This document shows, one piece after another, positions 8,659-17,326 of a stretch of DNA of 64,000 bases. Numbering within the stretch: the stretch's first letter is position 1; each line of letters opens with the position of its first letter. The notes under the pieces are model-generated. The model saw nothing but the letters and a program-made list of their open reading frames with translations. It searched no databases and was not told where the DNA came from. This stretch comes from Pseudomonas sp. ANT_H4 (GTDB lineage: Bacteria; Pseudomonadota; Gammaproteobacteria; Pseudomonadales; Pseudomonadaceae), in NCBI RefSeq assembly GCF_008369295.1, contig NZ_VOBG01000020.1:32291-96290 (forward strand), given 5' to 3'. Made by a program: the position numbers and the translations under genes.

Positions 8659-9267
8659 GTACATATCCGTTGTTGCGGTAACGGCGGCTTAGGGTTACGC
8701 CCTTACGGCGTGTCACTTTTGAAAAGAGCCCAAAAGTAACCAAAAAGCTCTTGCCCCACCACTTGGTGCCTCGCTGTGGCTCGGCATGCCTTCTCTGCGG
8801 CATTGCTCCGTGGGCCGCCGCGATGGGCCATCCCTGGCCCAGCGCGGCTAAACCGGCGTCCTGCCGGTTTACCCACGGATCAATGCCTGCGTTCAGCCAT
8901 CGTGGTTAACGGGGCGCCTTAGATCAAAAGCAAAAGCACGGCGGCCTGGTAGCCGACCTGAGTGGTGAGAAGCAAGAGCGGATTCACTGCCACCTGTAGG
9001 AGCGAGGGGGACGCCTAGTTCTTGCTCGCGATGGTCGTTAACGATGACACGGGCTTCCTGGATGAGCGCGGTGCCCTCAGGTTCTTCGCGAGCAAGAACT
9101 AGGCGTCCCCCTCGCTCCTACAGAAAAGCAGATGAGGGCACGCCGAGCCTAGGCGAGGCGCTAATGAGATGGTTACTTTCGTCTGGGCCGGCATTCCGGC
9201 TTTTCGAAAGTGACACCCCGTAAGGGCGTAACCCTAAGCCGCCGTTACCGCAGCAACGGATATGTAC
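8659..9267. repeat. Composite non-coding repeat with long terminal inverted repeats (copy 1)
   Basis: Both ends carry the same inverted sequence of about 60 bases, opening GTACATATCCGTTG and continuing through GGGTTACGCCCTTACGG to GTGTCACTTT. A REPIN is nested inside at 8995-9122. A roughly 230-base inner part (about 8755-8985) recurs in reverse orientation at about 18645-18865. There is no transposase frame; short frames over the ends (translating to ...VTRRKGVTLS...) are by-products. It fills the gap between atuE and atuF almost exactly, ending two bases before the atuE stop codon. Confidence 0.85.
8995..9122. repeat. REPIN nested in composite repeat copy 1
   Basis: Two inverted REP arms (TGTAGGAGCGAG... 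and ...CTCGCTCCTACA) flank a spacer holding TCGTTAACGA. Each arm contains an insert relative to the standard arm (GGGGACGCCTAGTT between GAGCGAG and CTTGCTCGCGA), so this is a variant of the copy at 18541-18640. Confidence 0.85.
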
Positions 9268-9269
9268 AC

Positions 9270-10061
9270 TCATCTATTCCACCGAGGCTTGCGCTTTTGC
9301 ACAAAGGCCTGAGTCCCCTCAATCCCTTCCTCACCCGTCACCGCCTCGGCAAACCACTCCGCCGCCTGGTCCAGCAACGCCTCCATCGGCTGCTCCAAAC
9401 TGGCTAGCAGCAGAGCCTTGGTCCGCGCATTAGCCCCTGGCGCACACCGCAATACCTGCCCCAACACCTCGTCCAGCCGCTCAGCCAACGCCTGGGCATC
9501 GTGTTCAACAAAATGCACCAACCCCAGTCGCTCAGCCTCAACCCCATCAAACCGCGCAGCCGTCAAAGCCAAGCGCCGTGCCTGAGTCAACCCAATGCGC
9601 TTGACCACAAACGGCGCAATCTGCGCGGGCAGCAGGCCGAGGCTGGTTTCCGGCAAGCCGAACTGCGCCTGGTGATCGGCAATGGCGATGTCACTGACAC
9701 AGGCCAAACCAAACCCACCCCCCAGCACCGCGCCTTGCAACACTACGATCACCACCTGTGGCAACCCTTCGACTTCCTGCAACAGCGTACCGAATGCGCG
9801 GTTCAGATCCCGCAAAGCACTGCGCGAGCCTGCGCCGATCATGTCCTTCACGTCACCACCAGCCGAGAAATGCCCATCAGCGCCACTGATGACCAGCGCC
9901 CGCACCTGGCTGTTACTGGCCACGGCTGCCAATACTGCGCGCAGTTCGCCGACCATCTGCAAACTCATGGCATTGCGGCTTTGCGGGCGATTAAGGGTAA
10001 CGTGCAGCACGCCGTTGTGAGGTTCCAGCAACAGCGTTTCGCAAGCGGGCAGGCTGATCAT
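9270..10061 (-). CDS. atuE: Isohexenylglutaconyl-CoA hydratase AtuE
   Basis: The 263-residue crotonase-fold protein shows the N-terminal LNRPQSRNAMS, the oxyanion-hole region SGADGHFSAGGDVKDM and GGGFGLACVSDIAIA. In the atu pathway this enzyme hydrates the isohexenylglutaconyl-CoA made by geranyl-CoA carboxylase. The start ATG overlaps the atuD stop (ATGA), so translation is coupled. Its 3' end abuts the composite repeat. Generic enoyl-CoA hydratase would be the call without the neighbours. Confidence 0.9.
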   Translation of the reverse strand: MISLPACETLLLEPHNGVLHVTLNRPQSRNAMSLQMVGELRAVLAAVASNSQVRALVISGADGHFSAGGDVKDMIGAGSRSALRDLNRAFGTLLQEVEGLPQVVIVVLQGAVLGGGFGLACVSDIAIADHQAQFGLPETSLGLLPAQIAPFVVKRIGLTQARRLALTAARFDGVEAERLGLVHFVEHDAQALAERLDEVLGQVLRCAPGANARTKALLLASLEQPMEALLDQAAEWFAEAVTGEEGIEGTQAFVQKRKPRWNR

Positions 10062-11215
10062 GGTTTTTTCCCCGGCAGCGTACCCATCAGCTTGCAGATG
10101 ATCCCCAGCATGATTTCATCGGCGCCGCCGCCGATCGACACCAGCCGCACATCGCGATAGGCACGGGCCACGGGGTTGTCCCACATAAAGCCCATGCCGC
10201 CCCAATATTGCAGGCAGCTGTCGCTGACTTCCCGGCCCAGGCGCCCGGCCTTGAGCTTGGCCATGGAGGCCAGGCGCGTCACGTCCTGGCCTTTGATGTA
10301 TTGCTCGGTGGCCTGGTAGACCAGCGCCCGCAGGCATTCGATTTCGGTGGCAAGCTCCGCCAGGCGAAAGTGAATTACCTGGTTGTCGATCAGCGCCTTG
10401 CCGAAGGTCTTGCGCTCCTTGCAGTACTCGATGGTGCTGTCGATGCAGTACTCCAGGCCCTTGATCATATTGGCGGCGCCGAACAGCCTTTCTTCCTGGA
10501 ACTGCAGCATCTGCATCATGAAGCCCGCGCCTTCATGGCCGATGCGGTTGCGCTGGGGCACGCGCACGTCATCGAAAAACACCTGGGCGGTTTGCGAACT
10601 GTGCATGCCGAGCTTTTCCAGGTCCGGGCTGACACTGATGCCCGCAGTGTTCATGGGCACCATGATCAGCGACTTGTTGATGTGCGGTTTGTCGTCGGAA
10701 GTGTTGGCCAACAGGCAGATAAAATCAGCGCTCGGCGAGTTAGTGATCCACATCTTGCTGCCGTTGATCACGTAGTCGTCGCCGTCCTTGCGGGCATGGG
10801 TTTTCAGCCCGGCGACGTCGGAACCGGCGCCGGTTTCCGAAACGCCGATACAGCCCACTTGTTCGCCGCTGATGGCCGGGCGCAGGAACTCGTCGCGTAA
10901 CTCATCGGAGCCGAAGCGGGCCAGGGCCGGGGTGCACATGTCAGTCTGCACGCCGATGGACATGGGGATGCCACCGCAGCGAATGGTGCCGAACGCTTCG
11001 GCGGCGACAATCGAGTAGCTGTAGTCCAGACCCATGCCGCCGAATTTTTCCGGTTTGGAAATACCCAATAGGCCGAGGTCGCCGGCCTTGCGGAAAATCT
11101 CGTGGATCGGGAAGCGTCCGGCCTTTTCCCATTCATCGACGTGAGGGTTGATCTCGCGCTCGACAAAACTATGGACGGTGCGACGCAGTTCTTCGTGTTC
11201 CTGGGTGAAGATCAT
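10058..11215 (-). CDS. atuD: Citronellyl-CoA dehydrogenase AtuD
   Basis: The 385-residue acyl-CoA dehydrogenase starts at the ATG at 11215, which has an AGGGAG site; the frame extends to 11251 without benefit. Signatures seen are CIGVSETGAGSDVAG and MWITN for FAD/substrate binding and QYWGGMGFMWDNP near the C-terminus. It introduces the double bond converting citronellyl-CoA to geranyl-CoA. It lies between atuC and atuE in the usual atu order. Confidence 0.9.
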   Translation of the reverse strand: MIFTQEHEELRRTVHSFVEREINPHVDEWEKAGRFPIHEIFRKAGDLGLLGISKPEKFGGMGLDYSYSIVAAEAFGTIRCGGIPMSIGVQTDMCTPALARFGSDELRDEFLRPAISGEQVGCIGVSETGAGSDVAGLKTHARKDGDDYVINGSKMWITNSPSADFICLLANTSDDKPHINKSLIMVPMNTAGISVSPDLEKLGMHSSQTAQVFFDDVRVPQRNRIGHEGAGFMMQMLQFQEERLFGAANMIKGLEYCIDSTIEYCKERKTFGKALIDNQVIHFRLAELATEIECLRALVYQATEQYIKGQDVTRLASMAKLKAGRLGREVSDSCLQYWGGMGFMWDNPVARAYRDVRLVSIGGGADEIMLGIICKLMGTLPGKKP

Positions 11216-11265
11216 TTTTATTGTGCTCCCTGTCGTGACGCAAAGCGCCACGGGCGAAATAATGA

Positions 11266-12882
11266 TTAAAACCGCGCCACACCAAAGCTGTTGGGCTGCA
11301 ACTGCCGCACCTGGGCTTCATGGCAAATATCCAACAGAAGCCCAAGCAAGGTGCGGGTATCCCGTGGATCAATCAGCCCGTCGTCCCACAGGTTGGCACT
11401 GCCATAAAGCGCCGTGGACTGGCTGTCGAGTTTCTGTGCGGTGACCTGTTCGAGCATGTCGAGCACCTTGGGGTCGGGCACCAGGCCGTCCTTGAGTTGT
11501 TTGGCCTCGGTGACAATGCGCAGCACCTTGCCCGCCTGGGCGCCGCCCATCACCGCGGTGCGGCTATTGGGCCAGGCGAAGATAAAGCGCGGGTCCAGGC
11601 CACGGCCGCACATCGCGTAGTTGCCGGCGCCATAGGAGCCGCCGACGACGATGGTCAGTTTCGGGACTTGAGCATTGGCTACCGCCTGGATCATCTTCGC
11701 GCCGTGCTTGATCACGCCTTGTTGCTCCGATTCAGTGCCAACCATAAAACCGGTGGTGTTGTGGAAGAACAGTAGCGGCGTCTGGCTCTGGTCACACAGC
11801 TGGATAAACTGCGCCGCCTTGCTCGCGCCCTTGGGGGTGATCGGGCCGTTGTTGCCGATAAAACCGCAGGCGCGGCCCTGGATCTGCAAGTGGCCGCACA
11901 CCGTGTGGGGATCGAACTCACCCTTGAATTCGAGGAAGTTGGAAGCGTCCGCCACCCGCGCAATGATTTCGCGAACGTCGTAGGGTTTTTTCGGATCATC
12001 GGGGATCAGGCCCAACAGTTCCTCCACCGGATACAACGGCTCGGCATAGGGCCGCGCCGGCGTGACGGGTAGCCGATCATCCCAGGGCAACAGGCTGACA
12101 ATCTCCCGAACGATGCGCACACCGTCGGCGTCGTTTTCGGCCAGGTATTCGGCGGTGCCGGCGATTTGTGCGTGCATCTGGGCGCCGCCCAACTCTTCAT
12201 CGGTGGCCACCTCGCCGGTAGCTGCCTTGAGCAACGGTGGGCCGGCGAGAAACAGCTTGGCCTTGCCACGCACCACTACTACGTAATCCGAAAGCCCCGG
12301 CTGATAAGCGCCACCTGCCGTAGCCGAGCCGTGAACCACGGTAATTTGCGGCAGGCCCATGGCCGACATCCGCGCCTGGTTGGCGAAACTGCGGGCGCCC
12401 TCGACGAAGATCTCTGCCGCGTAATTGAGGTTGGCGCCGCCGCTTTCCGCCAGGGTCACTATCGGCAACTTGTTCTCCATGGCGATCTGCTGCAGGCGCA
12501 GGGATTTTTTCAGGCCGCTGGGGGAAATGGTTCCACCCTTGATCGCGCTGTTGTTGGCCACCACCAGCATGCGTACGCCTGAGACAAAACCAATCCCGGC
12601 AATCAGCCCGCCTCCGGCCTGGCTGCCGTCCTTGTCATCGTGCAGTTTGTAGCCGGCAAGGCTAGCCAGTTCGAGAAATGGCGCACCCGGATCGAGCAAC
12701 AGGTTAAGGCGCTCACGGGGCAGCAGTTGCCCGCGCTTGTCGAATTTTGGCTTGGCCTCCAGGGCCTTGCTCAGCAGGTTTTGCTCCAGTTGGCGCAGGT
12801 GGTGGAGGGTCGTGAGCATGACTTCGCGGTTCTGGGCAAACGGCGGGCTGTGGACGTCGAGTTGCGAGTCGATCACCGGCAT
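11266..12882 (-). CDS. atuC: Geranyl-CoA carboxylase carboxyltransferase beta subunit AtuC
   Basis: The 538-residue protein is a biotin-dependent carboxyltransferase with two crotonase-like halves: an acyl-CoA-binding half (RERLNLLLDPGAPFLEL, ESGGANLNYAAE) and a carboxybiotin half (GNNGPITPKGASKAAQFI, GGSYGAGNYAMCGRG). It is the partner of AtuF. The related LiuB acts on methylcrotonyl-CoA; the atuB and atuD neighbours decide for AtuC. An AAGGAGGAG site precedes the ATG, three bases downstream of the atuB stop. Confidence 0.92.
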   Translation of the reverse strand: MPVIDSQLDVHSPPFAQNREVMLTTLHHLRQLEQNLLSKALEAKPKFDKRGQLLPRERLNLLLDPGAPFLELASLAGYKLHDDKDGSQAGGGLIAGIGFVSGVRMLVVANNSAIKGGTISPSGLKKSLRLQQIAMENKLPIVTLAESGGANLNYAAEIFVEGARSFANQARMSAMGLPQITVVHGSATAGGAYQPGLSDYVVVVRGKAKLFLAGPPLLKAATGEVATDEELGGAQMHAQIAGTAEYLAENDADGVRIVREIVSLLPWDDRLPVTPARPYAEPLYPVEELLGLIPDDPKKPYDVREIIARVADASNFLEFKGEFDPHTVCGHLQIQGRACGFIGNNGPITPKGASKAAQFIQLCDQSQTPLLFFHNTTGFMVGTESEQQGVIKHGAKMIQAVANAQVPKLTIVVGGSYGAGNYAMCGRGLDPRFIFAWPNSRTAVMGGAQAGKVLRIVTEAKQLKDGLVPDPKVLDMLEQVTAQKLDSQSTALYGSANLWDDGLIDPRDTRTLLGLLLDICHEAQVRQLQPNSFGVARF

Positions 12883-12885
12883 GGC

Positions 12886-13773
12886 TTATTTCTCCTCCTT
12901 GAGCACATCTGGCAGATACGCCCGGTGAAATCCGTTAAAGGGTGCGCTCGAAGGGTGCGCCTTGTGCAGCGGCCAGGCACGGCTGCCCAGGCTGGCGGCG
13001 CCGTCGATGCGCAAGGTGCTGCCGCTGATGAAGGCGGCGGCGGGGCTGAGCAGAAACACTATCGCCGCACTGACTTCCGACTCGGTGCCGATGCGTTTGA
13101 GGGGCACGTGTTCGCGTAAGGTCGGGATCACGGCCTTGAACGCGCCTTCGTAAGTGTCCATGCCGCTTGAGGCAATCCAGCCTGGTGCCACGGCGTTGAC
13201 CCGCACCCCGGCGTAACCCCATTCGAAGGCGGCGGTCTTGGTGAAATTGTCCATGCCTGAACGCGCCGCACCGGAGTGGCCCATGCCCGGCATACCGCCC
13301 CACATGTCGGCGAGCATGTTGACGATGGCGCCGCCTTTTGTTCCCAAGGAAGGCTTGCTCATGGATTGGTTGAACACTTCCCGCGCCATCAGGAACCCGC
13401 CGACGAGGTTGGTGCGCAACACGGTTTCAAAGCCTTTCTGATTGATCGATGCCAGGGGCGAGGGGTATTGGCCGCCAGCGTTATTCACCAGGCCGTGGAT
13501 CGCGCCGTGCTCCTGGATCAGTTGGCTGACCAAGGCTTTGACGGCTTCCTCATCGCGAATATCGCAGGCCTGCCAACTGGCGCGGCCGCCGTCTTCGGTA
13601 ATTTCCGCCGCGACCTTTTGCAGCTTCTCGGGCTTGCGACCCACGAGGATCACATGGGCGCCGAGGGCCGCCAGCTCATGGGCGGTGCAACGGCCAATGC
13701 CGCTGCCGCCACCGGTGACGATAATGGTCTGCCCCTGGAACAGATCGGCTTTGAAGATCGAGTCGAAGGCCAC
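12886..13773 (-). CDS. atuB: Short-chain dehydrogenase AtuB
   Basis: The 295-residue SDR has the nucleotide-binding motif TGGGSGIGR and NNAGG. The usual active-site Tyr-x-x-x-Lys is replaced by HSGAARSG, a form seen in peroxisomal trans-2-enoyl-CoA/2,4-dienoyl-CoA reductase relatives. It uses a GTG start at 13773 behind a GAGGA site. In P. aeruginosa atuB is needed for acyclic terpene use, with an unproven role in oxidising citronellol or a CoA intermediate. It sits between atuA and atuC. Confidence 0.87.
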   Translation of the reverse strand: MAFDSIFKADLFQGQTIIVTGGGSGIGRCTAHELAALGAHVILVGRKPEKLQKVAAEITEDGGRASWQACDIRDEEAVKALVSQLIQEHGAIHGLVNNAGGQYPSPLASINQKGFETVLRTNLVGGFLMAREVFNQSMSKPSLGTKGGAIVNMLADMWGGMPGMGHSGAARSGMDNFTKTAAFEWGYAGVRVNAVAPGWIASSGMDTYEGAFKAVIPTLREHVPLKRIGTESEVSAAIVFLLSPAAAFISGSTLRIDGAASLGSRAWPLHKAHPSSAPFNGFHRAYLPDVLKEEK

Positions 13774-13785
13774 GGCGTGCGTCCT

Positions 13786-15570
13786 CTAGTTAAGTTGATC
13801 AGCGATGTGTTGCGGCACCGCAATGGGTATCTCCAGCAGTTGCTGGGCGAAGGCCTTACCTTGGGGATCGATGCGCAGGCTGGCAATCCCGCCGCCGCCC
13901 AGGGCGTTCTCCAGGAGGAAGTTGAGGCTGTGGCTGCCGGGCAAATACCAGCGCTCCACGCGGCCGTGAATCGGATCGAGTACGTGGCTCATCCAGTCGA
14001 CGATGACCGCAGGCGTCAGCGCCTCGGCGATCCACGGCAGGTATTCGGGCTGGCGGGCGATCACGCCGATGTTGCTGTGGTTGCCCTTGTCGCCGGAACG
14101 GGCCACGGCCAGTTTCACCAAAGGCACGCTGGCGTCGGCGCAGCCCTGGGGTTTGGGTGGGTCGAGAGGGACGGGCAGGGCTTGGGTGTTCAGCGGTGCG
14201 CTTTTCGGGAGGTCGCAAGAGTGACGTTCGCCGAGAAAGTCGATCGAAAGCGTACAGGCGGATTTGTCGATCAAGAACGAGAACAGCCGAATTAACGGAT
14301 ACACCGTTGGCCGGCCGCCGACGATGCCGGTCAATCCCGGTGCCATGCCGGTGGCTGCCTGGGCGATCTCCCGGGCGAACAGCACCAGGGCTTGTTTGCC
14401 TGGGTGACGGACCGCCAGCTTCACCACCACTTCCCGGCAGTCCTGGCGTTGGCCGTGGGCGCCGTAGGTGGCTTCGCTGCCCAGCAGCTCAATACTGACG
14501 TCGGTATAAGGAGCCCAGCCGCGCTGGCTGAACAACTGCGAGGTCTTGTTGATGATCGCCTGGCTGACCCGTTCGGCCTTGGCCACCGCATCGATGCCGG
14601 CGATCAGGCAACTGGCGGTGCAGCGAAAACCGTCCGGGTAGGTGGCGCTGACCTTGTACTGGTCGGTGGGCGGCATGCCTTTGGCGCCGTGCAGCCGCAC
14701 GCAGTTTTTGCCTTGCTGTTGGAGTTTGACCTGGCTGAAATCGCAGATCACGTCGGGCAACAGATAGGCGCGTGGGTCGCCGATCTCGTAGAGCAATTGT
14801 TCGCTGACGCTAAGCTCGCTGATCAGCCCGCCCGAGCCTTGGGCTTTATTGACGGTGAACTGGCCATCGGCGCTGACTTCGACGATGGGGAAGCCGATGT
14901 GCTCGTAATCCGGCACATCACGCCAATCGGTGAAATTACCGCCGGTACACTGGGCACCGCATTCGATGATATGCCCGGCCAGCGCGGCCTGGGCCAGGTG
15001 ATCGTAATCCTGCCAGGACCAGTTGAACTCATGCACCAGCGCCGCGCTGACCACGGCGCTATCGACCACGCGGCCGGTGATGACAATATCGGCGCCCAGC
15101 TTTAACGCCTCGACGATGCCTGGTGCGCCGAGGTAGGCATTGGTGGAGACGCACATCGCCGGCAATGGCGCGCCGCTGAACATGTCGCTGATGCCGCGCA
15201 GGTGTTTGAAGGTGGGTTGCAGGTCATCGCCCAGCAGCACGGCGATCTTCAACGGGATCTGCGCCTGATCGCAGGCGGCCTGCAACGCGGCGGCGCAGGC
15301 TTGGGGATTGATACCACCGGCGTTGCTGATCACGCGGATGCCCTGGCGCTGGATATCCGCCAACAAGGGTGTAAGGACTTCAACAAAGTCTGTGGCGTAG
15401 CCGGCCTGGGGATCTTTCATCCGTGCCCCGGCGAGGATCGACATGGTGACTTCCGCCAGGTAGTCGAACACCAGATAGTCCAGCGCGCCGCCGTGCACCA
15501 GTTGCGCGGCAGCGGTGCAGGTGTCGCCCCAGAAGGCACTGGCGCAGCCGATACGAACGGTCTTGTTCAT
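13786..15570 (-). CDS. atuA: Acyclic terpene utilisation protein AtuA
   Basis: The 594-residue protein belongs to the AtuA/DUF1446 family, recognisable by IGCASAFWGDT at the N-terminus, the segment VISNAGGINPQACA and a C-terminal part with ARSGDKGNHSNIGVIAR. It is required for citronellol and geraniol utilisation in Pseudomonas but its reaction is unknown. It is the first gene of the operon, 37 bases from the nearer AtuR operator. Confidence 0.93.
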   Translation of the reverse strand: MNKTVRIGCASAFWGDTCTAAAQLVHGGALDYLVFDYLAEVTMSILAGARMKDPQAGYATDFVEVLTPLLADIQRQGIRVISNAGGINPQACAAALQAACDQAQIPLKIAVLLGDDLQPTFKHLRGISDMFSGAPLPAMCVSTNAYLGAPGIVEALKLGADIVITGRVVDSAVVSAALVHEFNWSWQDYDHLAQAALAGHIIECGAQCTGGNFTDWRDVPDYEHIGFPIVEVSADGQFTVNKAQGSGGLISELSVSEQLLYEIGDPRAYLLPDVICDFSQVKLQQQGKNCVRLHGAKGMPPTDQYKVSATYPDGFRCTASCLIAGIDAVAKAERVSQAIINKTSQLFSQRGWAPYTDVSIELLGSEATYGAHGQRQDCREVVVKLAVRHPGKQALVLFAREIAQAATGMAPGLTGIVGGRPTVYPLIRLFSFLIDKSACTLSIDFLGERHSCDLPKSAPLNTQALPVPLDPPKPQGCADASVPLVKLAVARSGDKGNHSNIGVIARQPEYLPWIAEALTPAVIVDWMSHVLDPIHGRVERWYLPGSHSLNFLLENALGGGGIASLRIDPQGKAFAQQLLEIPIAVPQHIADQLN

Positions 15571-15606
15571 GAGAAGTCCTTCTCTGAAATCGCTGGGCTG
15601 AGACTA

Positions 15607-15665
15607 CCAAGCAAGCGCTTGGTTTGTAAACTCTGCTCGCAACTTTCGCCCAAGCGCTTGCTTGG
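15607..15665. promoter_or_regulatory. Twin AtuR operators between atuA and atuR
   Basis: CCAAGCAAGCGCTTGG at 15607-15622 recurs as its exact reverse complement CCAAGCGCTTGCTTGG at 15650-15665. Each contains the palindrome CAAGCGCTTG. AtuR of P. aeruginosa is known to bind two inverted-repeat sites in this same intergenic region, so these very likely repress both divergent promoters. Confidence 0.88.
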
Positions 15666-15724
15666 GTGGCTGTCACGGCCTAAATTGCCGGCCATGACGC
15701 CATAAAGTAGTTGAGGAGAGCAGC

Positions 15725-16348
15725 ATGGATGAGCAAAAAGCCCTGCGGGTAATGCGCACCATGGTCGACGGCGGGCAATTGACCGACCCCGACAGTGCCA
15801 GGGGCAAGTTGCTGCAAACGGCGGCTCACCTGTTTCGCAACAAGGGTTTTGAGCGCACCACGGTGCGTGACCTGGCCAGCGCGGTGGGTATTCAGTCCGG
15901 CAGTATCTTTCATCACTTCAAGAGCAAGGATGAAATCCTGCGGGCGGTAATGGAAGAAACCATCCACTACAACACGGCCATGATGCGCGCGTCCCTGGCC
16001 GAGGCCCGCGATGTTCGCGAGCGAGTGCTGGCGCTGATTCGCTGCGAACTGCAGTCGATCATGGGCGGCAGTGGCGAGGCGATGGCGGTGCTGGTGTACG
16101 AGTGGCGTTCGCTGTCAGCCGAAGGGCAGGCCCAGGTGCTGGCGTTGCGCGATGTCTACGAAGACATCTGGTTGCAGGTGCTGGGCGAGGCCAAGCAGGC
16201 GGGCTATATCAAGGGCGATGTGTTTATCACACGGCGTTTTCTCACGGGTGCCTTGTCCTGGACCAATACGTGGTTCCGTGCCCAGGGCAGCATGACCCTG
16301 GAGCAACTGGCAGACGAAGCGCTGCTGTTGGTGCTCAAGGCTGACTAG
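15725..16348 (+). CDS. atuR: TetR-family repressor AtuR
   Basis: The 207-residue protein has a TetR N-terminal HTH at about residues 28-72 (AAHLFRNKGFERTTVRDLA, SGSIFHHFKSKDEIL) and a C-terminal ligand domain. A TTGAGGAGAG site precedes the ATG. It is divergent from atuA across the twin operators and is expected to release on binding citronellyl/geranyl-CoA intermediates, as shown for AtuR in P. aeruginosa. Confidence 0.92.
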   Translation: MDEQKALRVMRTMVDGGQLTDPDSARGKLLQTAAHLFRNKGFERTTVRDLASAVGIQSGSIFHHFKSKDEILRAVMEETIHYNTAMMRASLAEARDVRERVLALIRCELQSIMGGSGEAMAVLVYEWRSLSAEGQAQVLALRDVYEDIWLQVLGEAKQAGYIKGDVFITRRFLTGALSWTNTWFRAQGSMTLEQLADEALLLVLKAD

Positions 16349-16435
16349 AAAAGTTACGCAAGCTATTAATTGTTGGGTACAAAGTTGTCTCTCCAGAAAA
16401 AAACGCCTAGTTTAGCGCGATCAAAGTTTTGAACG

Positions 16436-17245
16436 GTGCGTGCCTTGATGTTTTCGCCATTGCGGCTGGCTGCGGGACTTACACTATTGGCGCTTGGCAC
16501 ACTGTGGCTGATGCCTGCTTCGGCCGCCCAACTGGTGAGGATCGGTGCCGTGCATTTTCCGCCTTACACCGTGCACCCGGAGCAGGGCGCCGACACCGGC
16601 TTGCTGCCGCAACTGGTGGAAGCCTTGAACCGTGCGCAAACCGACTATCAGTTTGTGTTGGTACCCACTTCGATTCCCCGGCGTTTTCGTGACTTGCAGC
16701 AAGGCCGGATCGACATGGCGATCTTCGAGAACCCGCAATGGGGCTGGCAGAACATCGCCCACACCACTGTCGACATGGGCCTGGAAGACGCGGAAATATT
16801 CGTCGCCCAGCGTGAACCCGGTCGTGACCAGTCGTACTTCACCGACTTGAATGACAAGCGCCTTGCGGTGTTCAGCGGTTATCACTACGCCTTTGCCAAC
16901 TTCAACGCTGACCCCAAATACATGGCCGAGAAGTTCAACGCCACGCTGACCTATTCCCACGACAGCAACCTGCTGATGGTCACCCGTGGCCGCGCCGACA
17001 TCGCCTTGGTGACCCGTTCCTACCTCAGCGATTTTTTAGTGCGCAATGCTGATACGGCTGGGCAGTTCCTGGTGTCCGAGCGGACTGATCAGGTGTATCA
17101 CCACTACGCGTTGTTGCGGCCCAAGGCGCATATCAGTGGCGCGGAGTTTTCCGAGTTGCTCAAGGGCTTGCGGGACAGCGGCGAGCTGCTGAAAATCTTC
17201 GAACCTTACCGGATCGACGTCCTGTCCGTGCCTGCTACGCCATGA
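16436..17245 (+). CDS. Periplasmic solute-binding protein family 3 (amino-acid type)
   Basis: The 269-residue protein starts with GTG at 16436 (ATG at 16448 is an alternative) and has a signal peptide ending near PASA-AQ. The rest fits SBP_bac_3: VRIGAVHFPPYT, GLLPQLVEALNRAQ, DMAIFENP. No ABC permease or ATPase gene is adjacent, so it is an orphan binding protein or has a sensory role. It precedes the acyltransferase gene on the same strand but that gene has its own PvdS promoter, so a common function is not implied. Confidence 0.8.
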   Translation: MRALMFSPLRLAAGLTLLALGTLWLMPASAAQLVRIGAVHFPPYTVHPEQGADTGLLPQLVEALNRAQTDYQFVLVPTSIPRRFRDLQQGRIDMAIFENPQWGWQNIAHTTVDMGLEDAEIFVAQREPGRDQSYFTDLNDKRLAVFSGYHYAFANFNADPKYMAEKFNATLTYSHDSNLLMVTRGRADIALVTRSYLSDFLVRNADTAGQFLVSERTDQVYHHYALLRPKAHISGAEFSELLKGLRDSGELLKIFEPYRIDVLSVPATP

Positions 17246-17262
17246 CCTGCGCAAGATAGGCT

Positions 17263-17286
17263 TAAATTTTTCCTGCCGGCTCACGT
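17263..17286 (+). promoter_or_regulatory. PvdS-dependent promoter (IS box) of the acyltransferase gene
   Basis: TAAAT at 17263-17267 and CGT at 17284-17286 are separated by exactly 16 bases, the known iron-starvation (IS) box recognised by PvdS. It lies about 40 bases before the start codon. Confidence 0.85.
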
Positions 17287-17326
17287 CACTTCGTCTAACT
17301 GTCGACGATTACCGTGAGCCCTCTCC

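Noticed and set aside
8447..8803. Short frames over the composite repeat ends translating to ...VTRRKGVTLS...; also 9210-9407, 18151-18486, 18826-19086
   Set aside because: The same peptide recurs wherever the terminal inverted repeat occurs, in either orientation; it is a by-product of repeat DNA, not a protein family.
6681..12882. Interpretation of the carboxylase/dehydrogenase/hydratase genes as the liu (leucine/isovalerate) operon
   Set aside because: The liu operon has LiuE and a MerR-type LiuR; here atuA (DUF1446), an SDR and TetR-type AtuR with its twin operators identify the atu cluster.
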